This document shows positions 38,844-48,700 of a DNA stretch of 64,000 nt, in pieces. Source of the stretch: Mesorhizobium sp. AR02 (GTDB taxonomy: Bacteria > Pseudomonadota > Alphaproteobacteria > Rhizobiales > Rhizobiaceae); NCBI RefSeq assembly GCF_024746835.1, contig NZ_CP080531.1, positions 1,860,001-1,924,000 of the forward strand, read 5' to 3'. The notes under the pieces are model-generated. The model saw only the letters and a list, made by a program, of their open reading frames with translations, did not search any database and was not told the origin of the DNA. Position 1 is the stretch's first letter. Every line of letters starts with the position of its first letter. A program made the translations under genes and the position numbers.

Positions 38844-39146
38844 ATGTCCGCAGCCGCCGAAGCGACCGTCCTGATCACCCACGATGTGGGCCTGCATGCG
38901 CGTCCCTCGGTGAAGTTCACCAAGCTGGCCAAGACCTTTGCCGCCGACGTGGAGATCGCGCTTGCCGCCAACGGCCCCTGGTTCGACGCCAAGAGCATCG
39001 TCAAGGTGATGGCGGCCAAGGCGCCGAAGGGCACGGTGCTGCACATCAGGGCCAGCGGCAATGGCGCCGATGATGCCGTGCGCGCACTGATCGACCTGGT
39101 GCAGCGCGATTTCGATGAGGACGCCGGTCATGTCCGCTCGGCTTGA
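38844..39146 (+). CDS. HPr-type phosphocarrier dedicated to the Dha system
   Basis: It has 100 residues. The active His18 is in DVGLHARPSVKF, and the region around the regulatory serine reads FDAKSIVKVMAAKA (Ser51), so control by an HPr kinase is formally possible. It probably carries phosphate from the Enzyme I encoded next to DhaM. The ATG at 38844 is used; a GTG 6 codons earlier adjoins the dhaM stop. It is separate from the nitrogen-PTS HPr that rhizobia carry elsewhere. Confidence 0.9.
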   Translation: MSAAAEATVLITHDVGLHARPSVKFTKLAKTFAADVEIALAANGPWFDAKSIVKVMAAKAPKGTVLHIRASGNGADDAVRALIDLVQRDFDEDAGHVRSA

Positions 39147-39187
39147 AGCTGGCGCGCTTCTTCGCCGGCCCGCAAGGAATGCGGGCC

Positions 39188-40762
<1,575 letters not shown>

Positions 40763-40773
40763 GCGCGGCTGGC

Positions 40774-41199
40774 ATGGTTGACATCAAACCCGTACCCGGT
40801 TCCGAAGAGGCGATCCGCGCTTACAAGACGATCCTGTCGCAGGTCATCGATCAGCGCCCGTCCGGTATGCGCCAGCGCCTTGCCGACGCGCTCGGCAAGC
40901 ACCGCAGTTTCGTGACGCAGATTTCGAGCCCTGCCTATACGATCCCTATCCCCTCGAAACATCTGCCTTCGATCTTTTCCGTCTGCCATTTCAGCCCGGC
41001 CGAGCGGGATCAGTTCCTCGCCGCCTACCACCAGGCACATCCGGGAAAAATGTCGATCGCGGCAGGCATGCGCAAGACGCGGCATGTTTCGCTTGTCGTG
41101 CCGGATTTCGGCGACGACAAGCAGAACGCAGCGCTCGACCGGGCGATCAACGAATTCATCCAGAAGATCACCAGCATCGCCGGCAAGGGTGGCGGCTGA
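40774..41199 (+). CDS. Helix-turn-helix-like protein of the dha locus
   Basis: It has 141 residues and an all-helical N-terminal half. The segment MRQRLADALGKHRSFVTQIS reads like an XRE-type helix-turn-helix and is followed by YTIPIPSKHLPSIFSVCHFS and a helix with AHPGKMS. The C-terminal part (VSLVVPDFGDDKQNAALDRA onwards) looks like a small oligomerisation unit. It lies 11 bp after ptsI and 32 bp before dhaK. It could regulate the locus in response to the phosphorylation state of DhaL or DhaK, but that is inference only. There is no obvious relation to DhaR or DhaS, the known regulators. Confidence 0.65.
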   Translation: MVDIKPVPGSEEAIRAYKTILSQVIDQRPSGMRQRLADALGKHRSFVTQISSPAYTIPIPSKHLPSIFSVCHFSPAERDQFLAAYHQAHPGKMSIAAGMRKTRHVSLVVPDFGDDKQNAALDRAINEFIQKITSIAGKGGG

Positions 41200-41231
41200 C
41201 CACTTGTTGCCGGGCTGTTTGGGAGGACGCC

Positions 41232-42218
41232 ATGAAGAAATTTATGAACGCGGTGGACACGGTGCTGACCGAGAGCCTCGACGGTTTCGTGGCCGCCCAT
41301 GCCGATATCCTGGTGCTTGGCGAGGAGCACAAATTCGTCCGCCGCAAGACCTTGCGGCCGGGCAAGGTGGCGCTGATCTCCGGCGGTGGCTCCGGCCATG
41401 AGCCGCTGCATGGCGGCTTTGTCGGCCACGGCATGCTGGACGCCGCCTGCCCGGGCCAGGTGTTCACCTCGCCGACGCCGGACCAGATGCTGGCGGCGGC
41501 TCAGGCCGTCGACACCGGCGCAGGCTGCCTGTTCATCGTCAAGAATTACGAGGGCGATGTGATGAACTTCGACATGGCGGCGGAAATGTCTGATGGCGTC
41601 CTGCAGGTGGTGACCAATGACGACGTCGCCGTCGAGAATTCATCCTATACGACCGGCCGACGTGGCGTCGCCGGCACGCTGGTGGTGGAAAAGATCGTCG
41701 GAGCGGCGGCCGAGCATGGCCTGGTGCTGAAGCCGTTGAAGGCGCTGGGCGAACGCGTCAACGCTGCCACCCGCTCGATGGGTGTGGCGCTGACCAGTGG
41801 CACTGTACCGGCCGCCGGCAAGCCGACCTTTGACATCGGTGACGGTGAAATGGAATTCGGCGTCGGTATCCATGGCGAACCCGGTCGCCGCCGCGACGCC
41901 TTGAAGAGCGCTGACGCGATTGCCGAGGAGATCTGCGCCGCGATCCTGGGCGATCTCGGTGACAGGGCGAAGGGTCCGGCGCTGCTGTTCGTCAACGGCT
42001 TCGGCGGCACGCCGCTGATGGAGCTCTATCTGATGTACAACAGCGCGCGAAGAATTTTAGAGAAGCACGGCGTGACGGTAACCCGCTCGCTGGTCGGTAG
42101 CTATGTCACCTCACTCGACATGGCCGGCTGCTCGATCACGCTGACCATGCTCGATGACGAGATGACCGGGTGGTGGGACGCGCCTGTCCACACGGCGGCA
42201 TTGCGCTGGGGCATGTGA
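41232..42218 (+). CDS. dhaK: PTS-type dihydroxyacetone kinase subunit DhaK
   Basis: It binds dihydroxyacetone covalently for phosphorylation by DhaL. It has 328 residues, a DAK1 domain alone. Motifs are SGGGSGHEPLHGGFVGHGML, IVKNYEGDVMNFDMA, TTGRRGVAGTLVVEKI and the catalytic His in VGIHGEPGRRR near 214. GGGAGGACGCC, with a strong GGGAGG, precedes the ATG. With dhaL, dhaM, HPr and Enzyme I it completes a PEP-driven kinase, a second route besides the ATP-type kinase at 36121. Confidence 0.94.
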   Translation: MKKFMNAVDTVLTESLDGFVAAHADILVLGEEHKFVRRKTLRPGKVALISGGGSGHEPLHGGFVGHGMLDAACPGQVFTSPTPDQMLAAAQAVDTGAGCLFIVKNYEGDVMNFDMAAEMSDGVLQVVTNDDVAVENSSYTTGRRGVAGTLVVEKIVGAAAEHGLVLKPLKALGERVNAATRSMGVALTSGTVPAAGKPTFDIGDGEMEFGVGIHGEPGRRRDALKSADAIAEEICAAILGDLGDRAKGPALLFVNGFGGTPLMELYLMYNSARRILEKHGVTVTRSLVGSYVTSLDMAGCSITLTMLDDEMTGWWDAPVHTAALRWGM

Positions 42219-42251
42219 GGCTGGCTTCGTCCACGCTTTTCTGCAACCATT

Positions 42252-42279
42252 CCGGACAATCCACGCAACATTTGTCCGG
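42252..42279. terminator. Inverted repeat after dhaK
   Basis: CCGGACAA pairs with TTGTCCGG around a 12-base loop, between the dhaK stop and the next gene's start. It may end the dha transcript or regulate the gene starting 4 bases later. No T-run follows. Confidence 0.5.
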
Positions 42280-42282
42280 TTG

Positions 42283-43311
42283 ATGCTGCAATCCCTCACC
42301 TCCGCTGAAGAAAGACTGCTGCTGCGCTTTGCCGATCCGGAGGCTGCGGCAGTCGGCGAAGAATTGTCGGCAAAGGCTCTGTCGGCGCTGCTCGACAATG
42401 CCGAATTCCACGGCATCCTGCCGATCATGCTGCGCAAATTGCAGGAGCGTGGCGACGTGCATCTGCCGCCGGACGCCGGCTTGCGGGAGAAGCTATACGA
42501 GCTGCGCCAGAAAGCGACGATCGCGACCGGCCAGTCGATGCTGCTGCAATATCATGGCGACCGGATCATGAAGGGGATGGCGGCGCAAGGCATTCCGGCA
42601 CGGATCGTCAAGGGACCGGTCTTCGCGCGAAAGCTCTATCGAAACGTATCCGACCGGCCGTTCACCGATATCGACATCCTGGTCGAGCCCGCCAATCTGG
42701 CGCGGGCAAACCAGGTGATCGCGGCATGCGGTTTCGAGCTCGGCAGCAATGAGGCCGAATCCTACCAGCTGCAGGAATTCAAATGGCTGGAAAAGGAGAA
42801 TTCCAGCCTGCTGGTCGAGTTGCATGGCGACCTGGTGCATGACACGGGCATGCGGCGGCGCCTGTCTCTGGGATTCCGCGAACTGGGCATTGTCGACGGC
42901 GATGCGACGGACACGCCGGCAGCGCTTCTGACGATCGCCATCGTGCACGCCGCCGGTGGCCACAAATTCCACCGGCTGCAGCTTTGCGTCGATGTGCTGC
43001 AAGGGGTGCGGGCGCTGCAATCAGCCGAATCGGAAACCCGCCTGCTCGACGCCGCCCGCATGACCGGTATCGAGCTCGAACTGGCGATCGTGCTCAATGT
43101 GACCGGCGAGTTGTTCGGCGAGGACCGCTCGCTTGAACTCGCCGGCCGGATCAAGCCGGACCTGTCGATACGGCTGGCCAAACGGCTGATCACGACGAAC
43201 ACGCTGCTCCGGGTCAATTCCCGGGAGAAGATCGGCTCGCGCCTGCGCCGCGATGCCTTCCGCTGGATCCAGCGGCTGGCGAAGGCGAGAGCAATTCCAG
43301 GAAAAGTGTGA
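42283..43311 (+). CDS. Uncharacterised nucleotidyltransferase (NTP_transf_5 type)
   Basis: The protein has 342 residues. The nucleotidyltransferase core is KGPVFARKLYRNVSDRPFTD followed by IDILVEP, where the Asp pair of DIDILV would bind metal. A helical remainder includes WLEKENSSLLVELHGDLVH. Such proteins often accompany PqqD-, B2- and HprK-like proteins in lasso-peptide and related clusters, and those are found next door on the opposite strand. The target of modification is unknown. The last residues (RAIPGKV and stop) are encoded by a dispersed repeat that begins at 43288, so the C-terminus was created by repeat insertion. The TTG at 42280 is an alternative start. Confidence 0.75.
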   Translation: MLQSLTSAEERLLLRFADPEAAAVGEELSAKALSALLDNAEFHGILPIMLRKLQERGDVHLPPDAGLREKLYELRQKATIATGQSMLLQYHGDRIMKGMAAQGIPARIVKGPVFARKLYRNVSDRPFTDIDILVEPANLARANQVIAACGFELGSNEAESYQLQEFKWLEKENSSLLVELHGDLVHDTGMRRRLSLGFRELGIVDGDATDTPAALLTIAIVHAAGGHKFHRLQLCVDVLQGVRALQSAESETRLLDAARMTGIELELAIVLNVTGELFGEDRSLELAGRIKPDLSIRLAKRLITTNTLLRVNSREKIGSRLRRDAFRWIQRLAKARAIPGKV

Positions 43312-43359
43312 AACGGTTTTCCGTCCGGAATTGCGTCTAACTCCGGAATTGCGTCTAAC
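43288..43359. repeat. RIME-like element (AGAGCAATTCCAGGAAAAG family) with an 18-bp tandem duplication
   Basis: AGAGCAATTCCAGGAAAAGT and TTTTCCGTCCGGAATTGCGT form the two arms of an imperfect hairpin. The final TCCGGAATTGCGTCTAAC is duplicated in tandem (43324-43341 and 43342-43359). A near-identical element lies at 45536-45585 and an inverted one at 63104-63141. The two copies near 43.3 and 45.5 kb bracket the HprK/B2/PqqD genes. Confidence 0.85.
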
Positions 43360-43390
43360 AAGGAAGACGTACGCCGCCTGAACCTCCGGT

Positions 43391-44377
43391 TCAGCCCTGC
43401 TCGGTCAATGTAGCGATGATCAGCGCTGCCGCGTCGGCAGGGCGTACGCCCACTTCCAGCGTGAGGGTCGGCACAGAGGAGACCAGTCTGCCGATCGTCG
43501 CCAGCCGGCGCTTCTGCAGCGGCAGCAGGCCGGTCATGCCGGTGCGGACATTGTCCATCGCCAGCGCCACCATCGCGTCGGTCCGGGCCATGGGCACGAG
43601 CCGGGTTTCCCTGTCGGCGGAGCGCGCCAGGTGCAGCAAGGCCGCCACCGGCCGGGCGATCGGGCTTTCGATGCGGACGATCTCGCTCAACCGCTCCAGC
43701 GAAACGGCCTGTTCGCCATTCCTGTCCCATGACGGGCCAAGGCAGGGCGACACTTGCGGGATCATTTCGGCGGTCTTCTGGTGGATCTTGACGTGGCGCG
43801 GCAGACCCCAGGCCAGGGGCTTGTCCGAGGCCGGGTTCAGGATCATGGCATCGTCGGAGCATAGGCCAAAGCCTTGTGTTGCCAGCGCCAGCGAGGTCGT
43901 GGTCTTGCCGGTGCCGCTCGGCGCATGGATCAGCACGACGGCATCGTGGCCCGGCAACGTCAGCCCGGCCGTGTGCAGCATATGCTGGCCGCCGGCGTCG
44001 AGTGCGGCGTCCAGCACCAGCATCGACGGCGTCCAGGCGGTTTTGGCACCAGGGCGAACCCGCAATTCAGCCCAACCTTCCTCGTCATTGATGGCAACGG
44101 TCTGGCGCCCGGGAAAGACGAGATGGGTGGTGCTGCCGTCGGTCACCATCCGGCAATAGCCGTCTTCCGGTATCTCGCCGTCGAAGACGAGCAATCCGCC
44201 GGGTGCCTCGTCCAGAACATCCGCCTCGGTGATATCGAGGCGAAAGCCCGGCTTGACGGCGCCTTCGATGCGCAGGATGCCCAGCATCCTGTCGAAATCC
44301 TGCCACAGCTCGGGGCGTTCGGCTGATATGCCGAGGACCTGGCCGTTGAGGCCATAGCATGCTGAAGGCCTGGTCAA
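43391..44377 (-). CDS. HprK-related kinase of the lasso-like module
   Basis: It has 328 residues. The only clear motif is the P-loop HAPSGTGKTTTSLALATQGF near 172-191, followed by LCSDDAMILNP, where the Asp pair matches the second site of HPr kinases. The classical HprK C-terminal signature is not seen. Related kinases in some lasso-peptide clusters phosphorylate the peptide's C-terminal serine. Its start overlaps the stop of the B2-type gene by 4 bases, so they are translated together. Substrate unknown; whether it could act on the HPr encoded at 38844 cannot be told. Confidence 0.75.
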   Translation of the reverse strand: MTRPSACYGLNGQVLGISAERPELWQDFDRMLGILRIEGAVKPGFRLDITEADVLDEAPGGLLVFDGEIPEDGYCRMVTDGSTTHLVFPGRQTVAINDEEGWAELRVRPGAKTAWTPSMLVLDAALDAGGQHMLHTAGLTLPGHDAVVLIHAPSGTGKTTTSLALATQGFGLCSDDAMILNPASDKPLAWGLPRHVKIHQKTAEMIPQVSPCLGPSWDRNGEQAVSLERLSEIVRIESPIARPVAALLHLARSADRETRLVPMARTDAMVALAMDNVRTGMTGLLPLQKRRLATIGRLVSSVPTLTLEVGVRPADAAALIIATLTEQG

Positions 44378-44811
44378 GCTGGGCGCGCCTTTGAGGCATC
44401 GGCATGATGGCGATAGATCTCGACCATGCCAGGAAGGCTGTCACTGACCACCGGCCTGCCGTCGAGGCAGACCCAGCAATGCGCCGAGACGCGTGGCGTC
44501 TGCAGCGACTTCGGATCGACGCCGAAACGCAGTTCCGGATCGAAGCCGGCGAGGCGCAGGAAACGATGGCCGAGCAGGCCTTCGCGCAGGCATCTGCGGT
44601 CACGCATCAGCCAGGGGTGGCGCACGGCTCGGTTGACGCGGGCGACTATGTAGGCGGCGGGCAGGCCGCGATAGGGTGTCGAGGAGGCGAGCGGAGCCCA
44701 TTTCAGCACGTCCTCGAAGCTGCGCTTGGCAATGAGGGCCGGCATCAGCCGCGCGCTTGCCCAGAGATGGCAGCGAAACAGGGCACGCAGGAGCGGACCG
44801 TCAGCCATCAA
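44374..44811 (-). CDS. Lasso-peptide B2-type (transglutaminase-like) protease
   Basis: It has 145 residues, the length of split B2 proteins, which remove leader peptides. The catalytic Cys is expected in DRRCLREGLLGHRFLRLAG near 74, and the His and Asp in SAHCWVCLDGRPVVSDS near 112-118; these are the features of the Transglut_core3 family. A basic N-terminal region about 1-50 is usual. It sits between the PqqD-type protein (3 bp away) and the HprK-like kinase (4-bp overlap). No lasso cyclase gene is nearby. Confidence 0.8.
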   Translation of the reverse strand: MMADGPLLRALFRCHLWASARLMPALIAKRSFEDVLKWAPLASSTPYRGLPAAYIVARVNRAVRHPWLMRDRRCLREGLLGHRFLRLAGFDPELRFGVDPKSLQTPRVSAHCWVCLDGRPVVSDSLPGMVEIYRHHADASKARPA

Positions 44812-44814
44812 GCC

Positions 44815-45111
44815 TTACCTTTGGCCATCAAGCGCCTGGGCGGCCAGGATGCCTTCCAAGACCAGATCGGCGGCCAGTGCCGACATGTCCTCATCGAGCG
44901 TATCCTTGTCGACCTCGAACTCCGCGCAAAGCAGGCCGACGATCTGATCGAGGCTGCGCGCGCCATCCACCTTGTCGAGAAAGGCTTCGGTCGTGCCGTT
45001 GCAGGTATAAAGCTGGCCGCTGCGCGCCAGAAGCACGACGGCGCCGTCGCCAACATGCTGGACCGAGGCGTCGTCCGCCAGCCGCAAAATCGTTCCAGAG
45101 ACAATTTCCAT
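44815..45111 (-). CDS. PqqD-family peptide-recognition protein (B1-like)
   Basis: It has 98 residues from the ATG at 45111. It begins MEIVSGTILRLADDASVQHV and has a winged-helix fold pattern (VVLLARSGQLYTCNGTTEAF and a helical end LEGILAAQAL), the RiPP recognition element form. Such proteins bind the leader peptide and present it to the B2 protease. Five codons upstream, a TTG could extend the frame. It is the first gene of the three-gene minus-strand operon with B2 and HprK-like genes. Confidence 0.8.
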   Translation of the reverse strand: MEIVSGTILRLADDASVQHVGDGAVVLLARSGQLYTCNGTTEAFLDKVDGARSLDQIVGLLCAEFEVDKDTLDEDMSALAADLVLEGILAAQALDGQR

Positions 45112-45383
45112 CACCAACCCCAACAAGCCTGCAAGAACCCCGAAATGAGATAGCGCGGTGGTGCGGCGCTGTCTATCGGCCGGCCGGGAGATGGCCCACG
45201 CTGCTTTGCCTTTGCGACGGAGTCCTGCCGATCGCAGAAAGCAGCCTCAACTGCTCCCGGCCGAAAACCGTCCCAGAAATAGTCGTCGCGATGACGCCCT
45301 AGGCAAGTGTGTTGACGGGCCGGACAGTTGCATTTCTTCCCCTAAGTAAGGTAAGGACTCCCGGGGTTTTGGGGAGATAGCGT

Positions 45384-45500
45384 ATGCGTTACAACTGGGA
45401 GCGGGCTCCGACGACTTTCGGACGTCATCGGAAAACCCTGGCGGCAGCCATTTTGATCTTTGGCGGCGTAGGCCTCATGCTTGTGGCCCTGCCGATCTAG
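45384..45500 (+). CDS. Small single-pass membrane protein, 38 residues
   Basis: The frame starts MRYNWERAPTTFGRHRKTLA and ends in a hydrophobic helix (AAAILIFGGVGLMLVALPI). A strong GGGGAG lies 8 bases before the ATG, which makes translation credible. The N-terminus is basic, so the helix should insert with its C-terminus outward. It lies divergent from the PqqD/B2/HprK operon. It could be unrelated, or a substrate or accessory of that module; no processing signal supports either. Confidence 0.55.
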   Translation: MRYNWERAPTTFGRHRKTLAAAILIFGGVGLMLVALPI

Positions 45501-45535
45501 CGCGATCGACATTTATCCAATGAATACCGTTCGTC

Positions 45536-45603
45536 AGAGCAATTCCAGGAAAAGTGGGGACCGGTTTTCCGTCCGGAATTGCGTAAAAACAAAGAGTTAG
45601 AGA
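45536..45603. repeat. RIME-like element, second copy
   Basis: AGAGCAATTCCAGGAAAAGT and TTTTCCGTCCGGAATTGCGT match the element at 43288. A tail of AAAAACAAAGAGTTAGAGAG follows. It lies in the gap between the small membrane gene and the DUF2259 gene. Confidence 0.85.
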
Positions 45604-45658
45604 GGGTCGCCGTTTCCGTGAAACGGTGAACCTCTCTTGACGGCTATCGACCGGCCTC

Positions 45659-46504
45659 TCAGCGGGGCTGGCCGGTCACGGCAAGGAAGCGGCGGTCGCG
45701 CCCTTCAAAGCCCTGGCTGAAGCGCTGTACCAGCACGACAATCACCGCCGGTTTGCCGGATGGTGTGTATTCATAGGATTCCGACAGGCTGTAAGAGGTC
45801 GGGCAATTTCTCGAGCCCGGCACGGCCTTGTCTTCATGCAGGGTCCTGAACGGCTTGCCGTCCTGTCCCTGCAGCGTCAGCCGGAAGCCGAGCGCCTTGC
45901 CAGTCTTGTCCCCCTGAAGTGTCTTGTTACCCTGTGCCTGGTCGCCTTGCTGCGCTTCTTCGAAACTCGCTGAACAATCGGTCGTGCTGGCGGCCAGGAT
46001 CTGGTCCAGCTGGATCATCGAAACCTCGGTCTCGTCGTAGAGCGGCGAAAGCCATTTCTGCGACACCTGTTCGAGACGGGAAATGTCGGCGTAGGCAACC
46101 ATCTCGCCCGGAAAGGTGAACTTGTCGGAAGCCGTCTGCTTGCCGCGCGATGCGATGGCATATTTGGCAAGGATGGGTTTTGCCTTCGCGGCCGCTTGCG
46201 CCCTCGCCTGTTCAAGCGTCAGCGTCGTCTCCTCGGATTCGTCGACAACCAGGATCGGCTTGCCGCCGACGAATTCGTCGGTGCGCGTGTCGATGATATC
46301 GATCTCAGAATAGCCGGAAGCCGAGGCGCCGGCATCGAGCTGGCCATATTGCTCGAAGGCGAAAGTGCTGCCATCGGGCGAGAAGCCGATGATGCGCCTT
46401 GCCGCGGCGTCTCCGGCCAGAGCGGTTGCGGTGGAGATCGCGAACACTGTGCCGATCGTCAGCGCAAACACCGGTTTTGCCATGATCGACACTGGCTGGC
46501 GCAT
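45659..46504 (-). CDS. DUF2259 exported protein
   Basis: It has 281 residues. Residues 1-30 form a signal peptide (MAKPVFALTIGTVFAISTAT then ALAG). The mature chain begins RRIIGFSPDGSTFAFEQYGQ, the DUF2259 hallmark, and ends with YSLSESYEYTPSGKPAVIVV. A Gln/Gly-rich insert (about 187-205, EEAQQGDQAQGNKTLQGDK) is less conserved. The start at 46504 follows GGGGGAGG by 8 bases; Met8 would be the alternative. The family is uncharacterised and presumed periplasmic. Confidence 0.8.
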   Translation of the reverse strand: MRQPVSIMAKPVFALTIGTVFAISTATALAGDAAARRIIGFSPDGSTFAFEQYGQLDAGASASGYSEIDIIDTRTDEFVGGKPILVVDESEETTLTLEQARAQAAAKAKPILAKYAIASRGKQTASDKFTFPGEMVAYADISRLEQVSQKWLSPLYDETEVSMIQLDQILAASTTDCSASFEEAQQGDQAQGNKTLQGDKTGKALGFRLTLQGQDGKPFRTLHEDKAVPGSRNCPTSYSLSESYEYTPSGKPAVIVVLVQRFSQGFEGRDRRFLAVTGQPR

Positions 46505-46659
46505 TGTTCAGATCCTCCCCCGAGAAGACTTCACTTCACGACACGGCGCGCCAGGGGTCAAGCCGGGACCGGTTCAGACGAAAATCAGGGAAGACAGCGC
46601 CGGAAAAAACAGCATAGGCTGTTGGCAAAGACGGCAAATGGTTCCTGGGGAGGTTACGG

Positions 46660-48567
46660 ATGGCTTCACGCTATCACGAGGTCTATGACGGCTGGAAACG
46701 CGACCCGGAACAATTCTGGGCGGACGCGGCCGTCGCCATCGACTGGTATTCGCCCTGGGACAAGGTGTTCGATGCCACCGCCGGCGTCTACGGGCGCTGG
46801 TTCGCAGGTGCGACCTGCAACACCTGCTACAACGCGATCGACCGGCATGTCGCCGGCGGGCGCGCCGACCAGATCGCGCTGATTTATGACAGCGCCATCA
46901 CCGGAACGGTGAAAAAATTCACCTATGCCGAGCTGAAGCGCGAGGTGGTGGCGCTGACTTCGGTGCTGAAGAACCGTGGCGTCGGCAAGGGCGACCGCGT
47001 CATCATCTACATGCCGATGGTGGCGGAGGCGGCCATCGCCATGCTCGCCTGCGCCCGCATCGGCGCGGTGCATTCGGTCGTCTTCGGCGGCTTTGCCTCG
47101 CATGAATTGGCCACCCGCATCGATGACGCAAAACCGAAGCTGATCATCTCGGCATCCTGCGGCCTCGAGCCGGGCCGGATCGTTGCCTACAAGCCGCTGC
47201 TCGACAGAGCGATCGAGATGTCCCGCCACAAGCCTGACGCCTGCCTGATCCTGCAGCGCGACCAGCTGCGCTGCGACCTGAAAGACCATTTCGACATCGA
47301 CTATGCCGATGCCGTTGCGCGCGAGCGGGCGGCCGGCGCCAATGTCGACTGCGTGCCGGTGCTGGCCACCGATCCGCTCTACATCATCTATACGTCAGGC
47401 ACGACCGGCCAGCCCAAGGGCATCGTGCGCGACAATGGCGGCCACATGGTCGCGCTGAAATGGACGATGGAAAACGAGTTCGGCGTCAAACCGGGCGAAG
47501 TGTTCTGGGCGGCGTCCGATGTCGGCTGGGTGGTCGGCCATTCCTACATTGTCTACGGCCCGCTGCTGCATGGCTGCACCAGCATCCTGTTCGAAGGCAA
47601 GCCGATCGGCACGCCGGATGCCGGCACCTACTGGCGGGTCATCTCGGACCATGGCGTGGTCGCGCTGTTCACCGCGCCGACGGCCTTTCGCGCCATCAAG
47701 GGGCAGGATCCCAAGGGGGAATTCGTTCCCACATATGATTTGTCGAAATTCCGCACGCTGTTCCTCGCCGGCGAGCGCGCCGACCCCGAAACCATCAAAT
47801 GGGCGGAGCAGAAGCTGGATGTGCCGGTGGTCGACCATTGGTGGCAGACCGAGACCGGTTCGCCGATGACCATCAATCCCGCCGGGCTTGGCCTGCTGCC
47901 GGTGAAGTACGGCTCGCCCGGCGTGCCGATGCCCGGCTACGACATCCGCGTGCTCGACGATGCCGGCCACGAGGTGCCGCGCGGGACACTGGGCAATGTG
48001 GTGGTGAAATTGCCGCTACCGGCCGGCTGTCTGCCGACGCTGTGGAACGCCGACCAACGGTTCCGCCAAGCTTATCTCGATGAGTTTCCCGGCTTCTACA
48101 AGACCGCCGATGCCGGCATGATCGACGAGGATGGCTATCTCTATGTGATGGCGCGCACCGACGACATCATCAATGTCGCCGGCCACCGGCTGTCGACCGG
48201 CGCCATGGAAGAGGTGCTGGCCGCCCATCCCGATGTCGCCGAATGCGCTGTCGTCGGCATCGCCGATGCGATGAAAGGCCAAATTCCGCTTGGCTTCGTG
48301 GTGCTGAACGCCGGTGTCACGCGCGACGGCAGCGCCATCGAGAAGGAGGTCGTCGCGCTGGTGCGCGAGCGCATCGGGCCCGTCGCGGCCTTCAAGACTG
48401 TGGTGACGATCAAGCGCCTGCCCAAGACGCGGTCGGGAAAGATCCTGCGCGGCACCATGCAGAAGATCGCCGACAAGGAAGAGTGGACGATGCCGGCGAC
48501 CATCGACGACCCGGCCATCCTCGACGAGATTACCGCGGCGATGAAGGCGCGCGGGATCGGCGTTTGA
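46660..48567 (+). CDS. prpE: Propionyl-CoA synthetase
   Basis: It activates propionate to propionyl-CoA by way of an acyl-adenylate. It has 635 residues and belongs to the acetyl-CoA synthetase-like AMP-forming family. The start RYHEVYDGWKRDPEQFWADA and WYSPWDKVFD are the PrpE variant. The adenylation loop is YIIYTSGTTGQPKGIVRDNG near 247, the second motif is VVDHWWQTETGSPM near 395, and the C-terminal catalytic Lys is in LPKTRSGKILRGTM near 592. GGGGAGG precedes the start. No prpBCD genes are nearby; rhizobia often use the methylmalonyl-CoA route. Confidence 0.94.
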   Translation: MASRYHEVYDGWKRDPEQFWADAAVAIDWYSPWDKVFDATAGVYGRWFAGATCNTCYNAIDRHVAGGRADQIALIYDSAITGTVKKFTYAELKREVVALTSVLKNRGVGKGDRVIIYMPMVAEAAIAMLACARIGAVHSVVFGGFASHELATRIDDAKPKLIISASCGLEPGRIVAYKPLLDRAIEMSRHKPDACLILQRDQLRCDLKDHFDIDYADAVARERAAGANVDCVPVLATDPLYIIYTSGTTGQPKGIVRDNGGHMVALKWTMENEFGVKPGEVFWAASDVGWVVGHSYIVYGPLLHGCTSILFEGKPIGTPDAGTYWRVISDHGVVALFTAPTAFRAIKGQDPKGEFVPTYDLSKFRTLFLAGERADPETIKWAEQKLDVPVVDHWWQTETGSPMTINPAGLGLLPVKYGSPGVPMPGYDIRVLDDAGHEVPRGTLGNVVVKLPLPAGCLPTLWNADQRFRQAYLDEFPGFYKTADAGMIDEDGYLYVMARTDDIINVAGHRLSTGAMEEVLAAHPDVAECAVVGIADAMKGQIPLGFVVLNAGVTRDGSAIEKEVVALVRERIGPVAAFKTVVTIKRLPKTRSGKILRGTMQKIADKEEWTMPATIDDPAILDEITAAMKARGIGV

Positions 48568-48640
48568 GGTCAATGCGGCGAGTGGTTCCGAGCAGTCTTT
48601 CCTCGCCGGTTGGCCAATCTTGACCGGCAAGCAATACTTT

Positions 48641-48660
48641 TATTGTGCAATGCAGCAAGC
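48641..48660 (+). promoter_or_regulatory. TGCA-rich exo-type motif before the acyltransferase gene
   Basis: Read on the minus strand the site begins TTGCTGCATTGCA, matching the first palindrome of the motifs at 57476 and 60352. It is 40 bp before the acyltransferase start. Confidence 0.5.
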
Positions 48661-48700
48661 CACCCTACAGTGAGGGCGGGGGGCCATCCGACGGTGCGGT

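Noticed and set aside
44815..45126. Start of the PqqD-type gene at 45126
   Set aside because: The codon there is TTG followed by another TTG, with no ribosome site. The ATG at 45111 matches the family start (MEIVSGTILRL).
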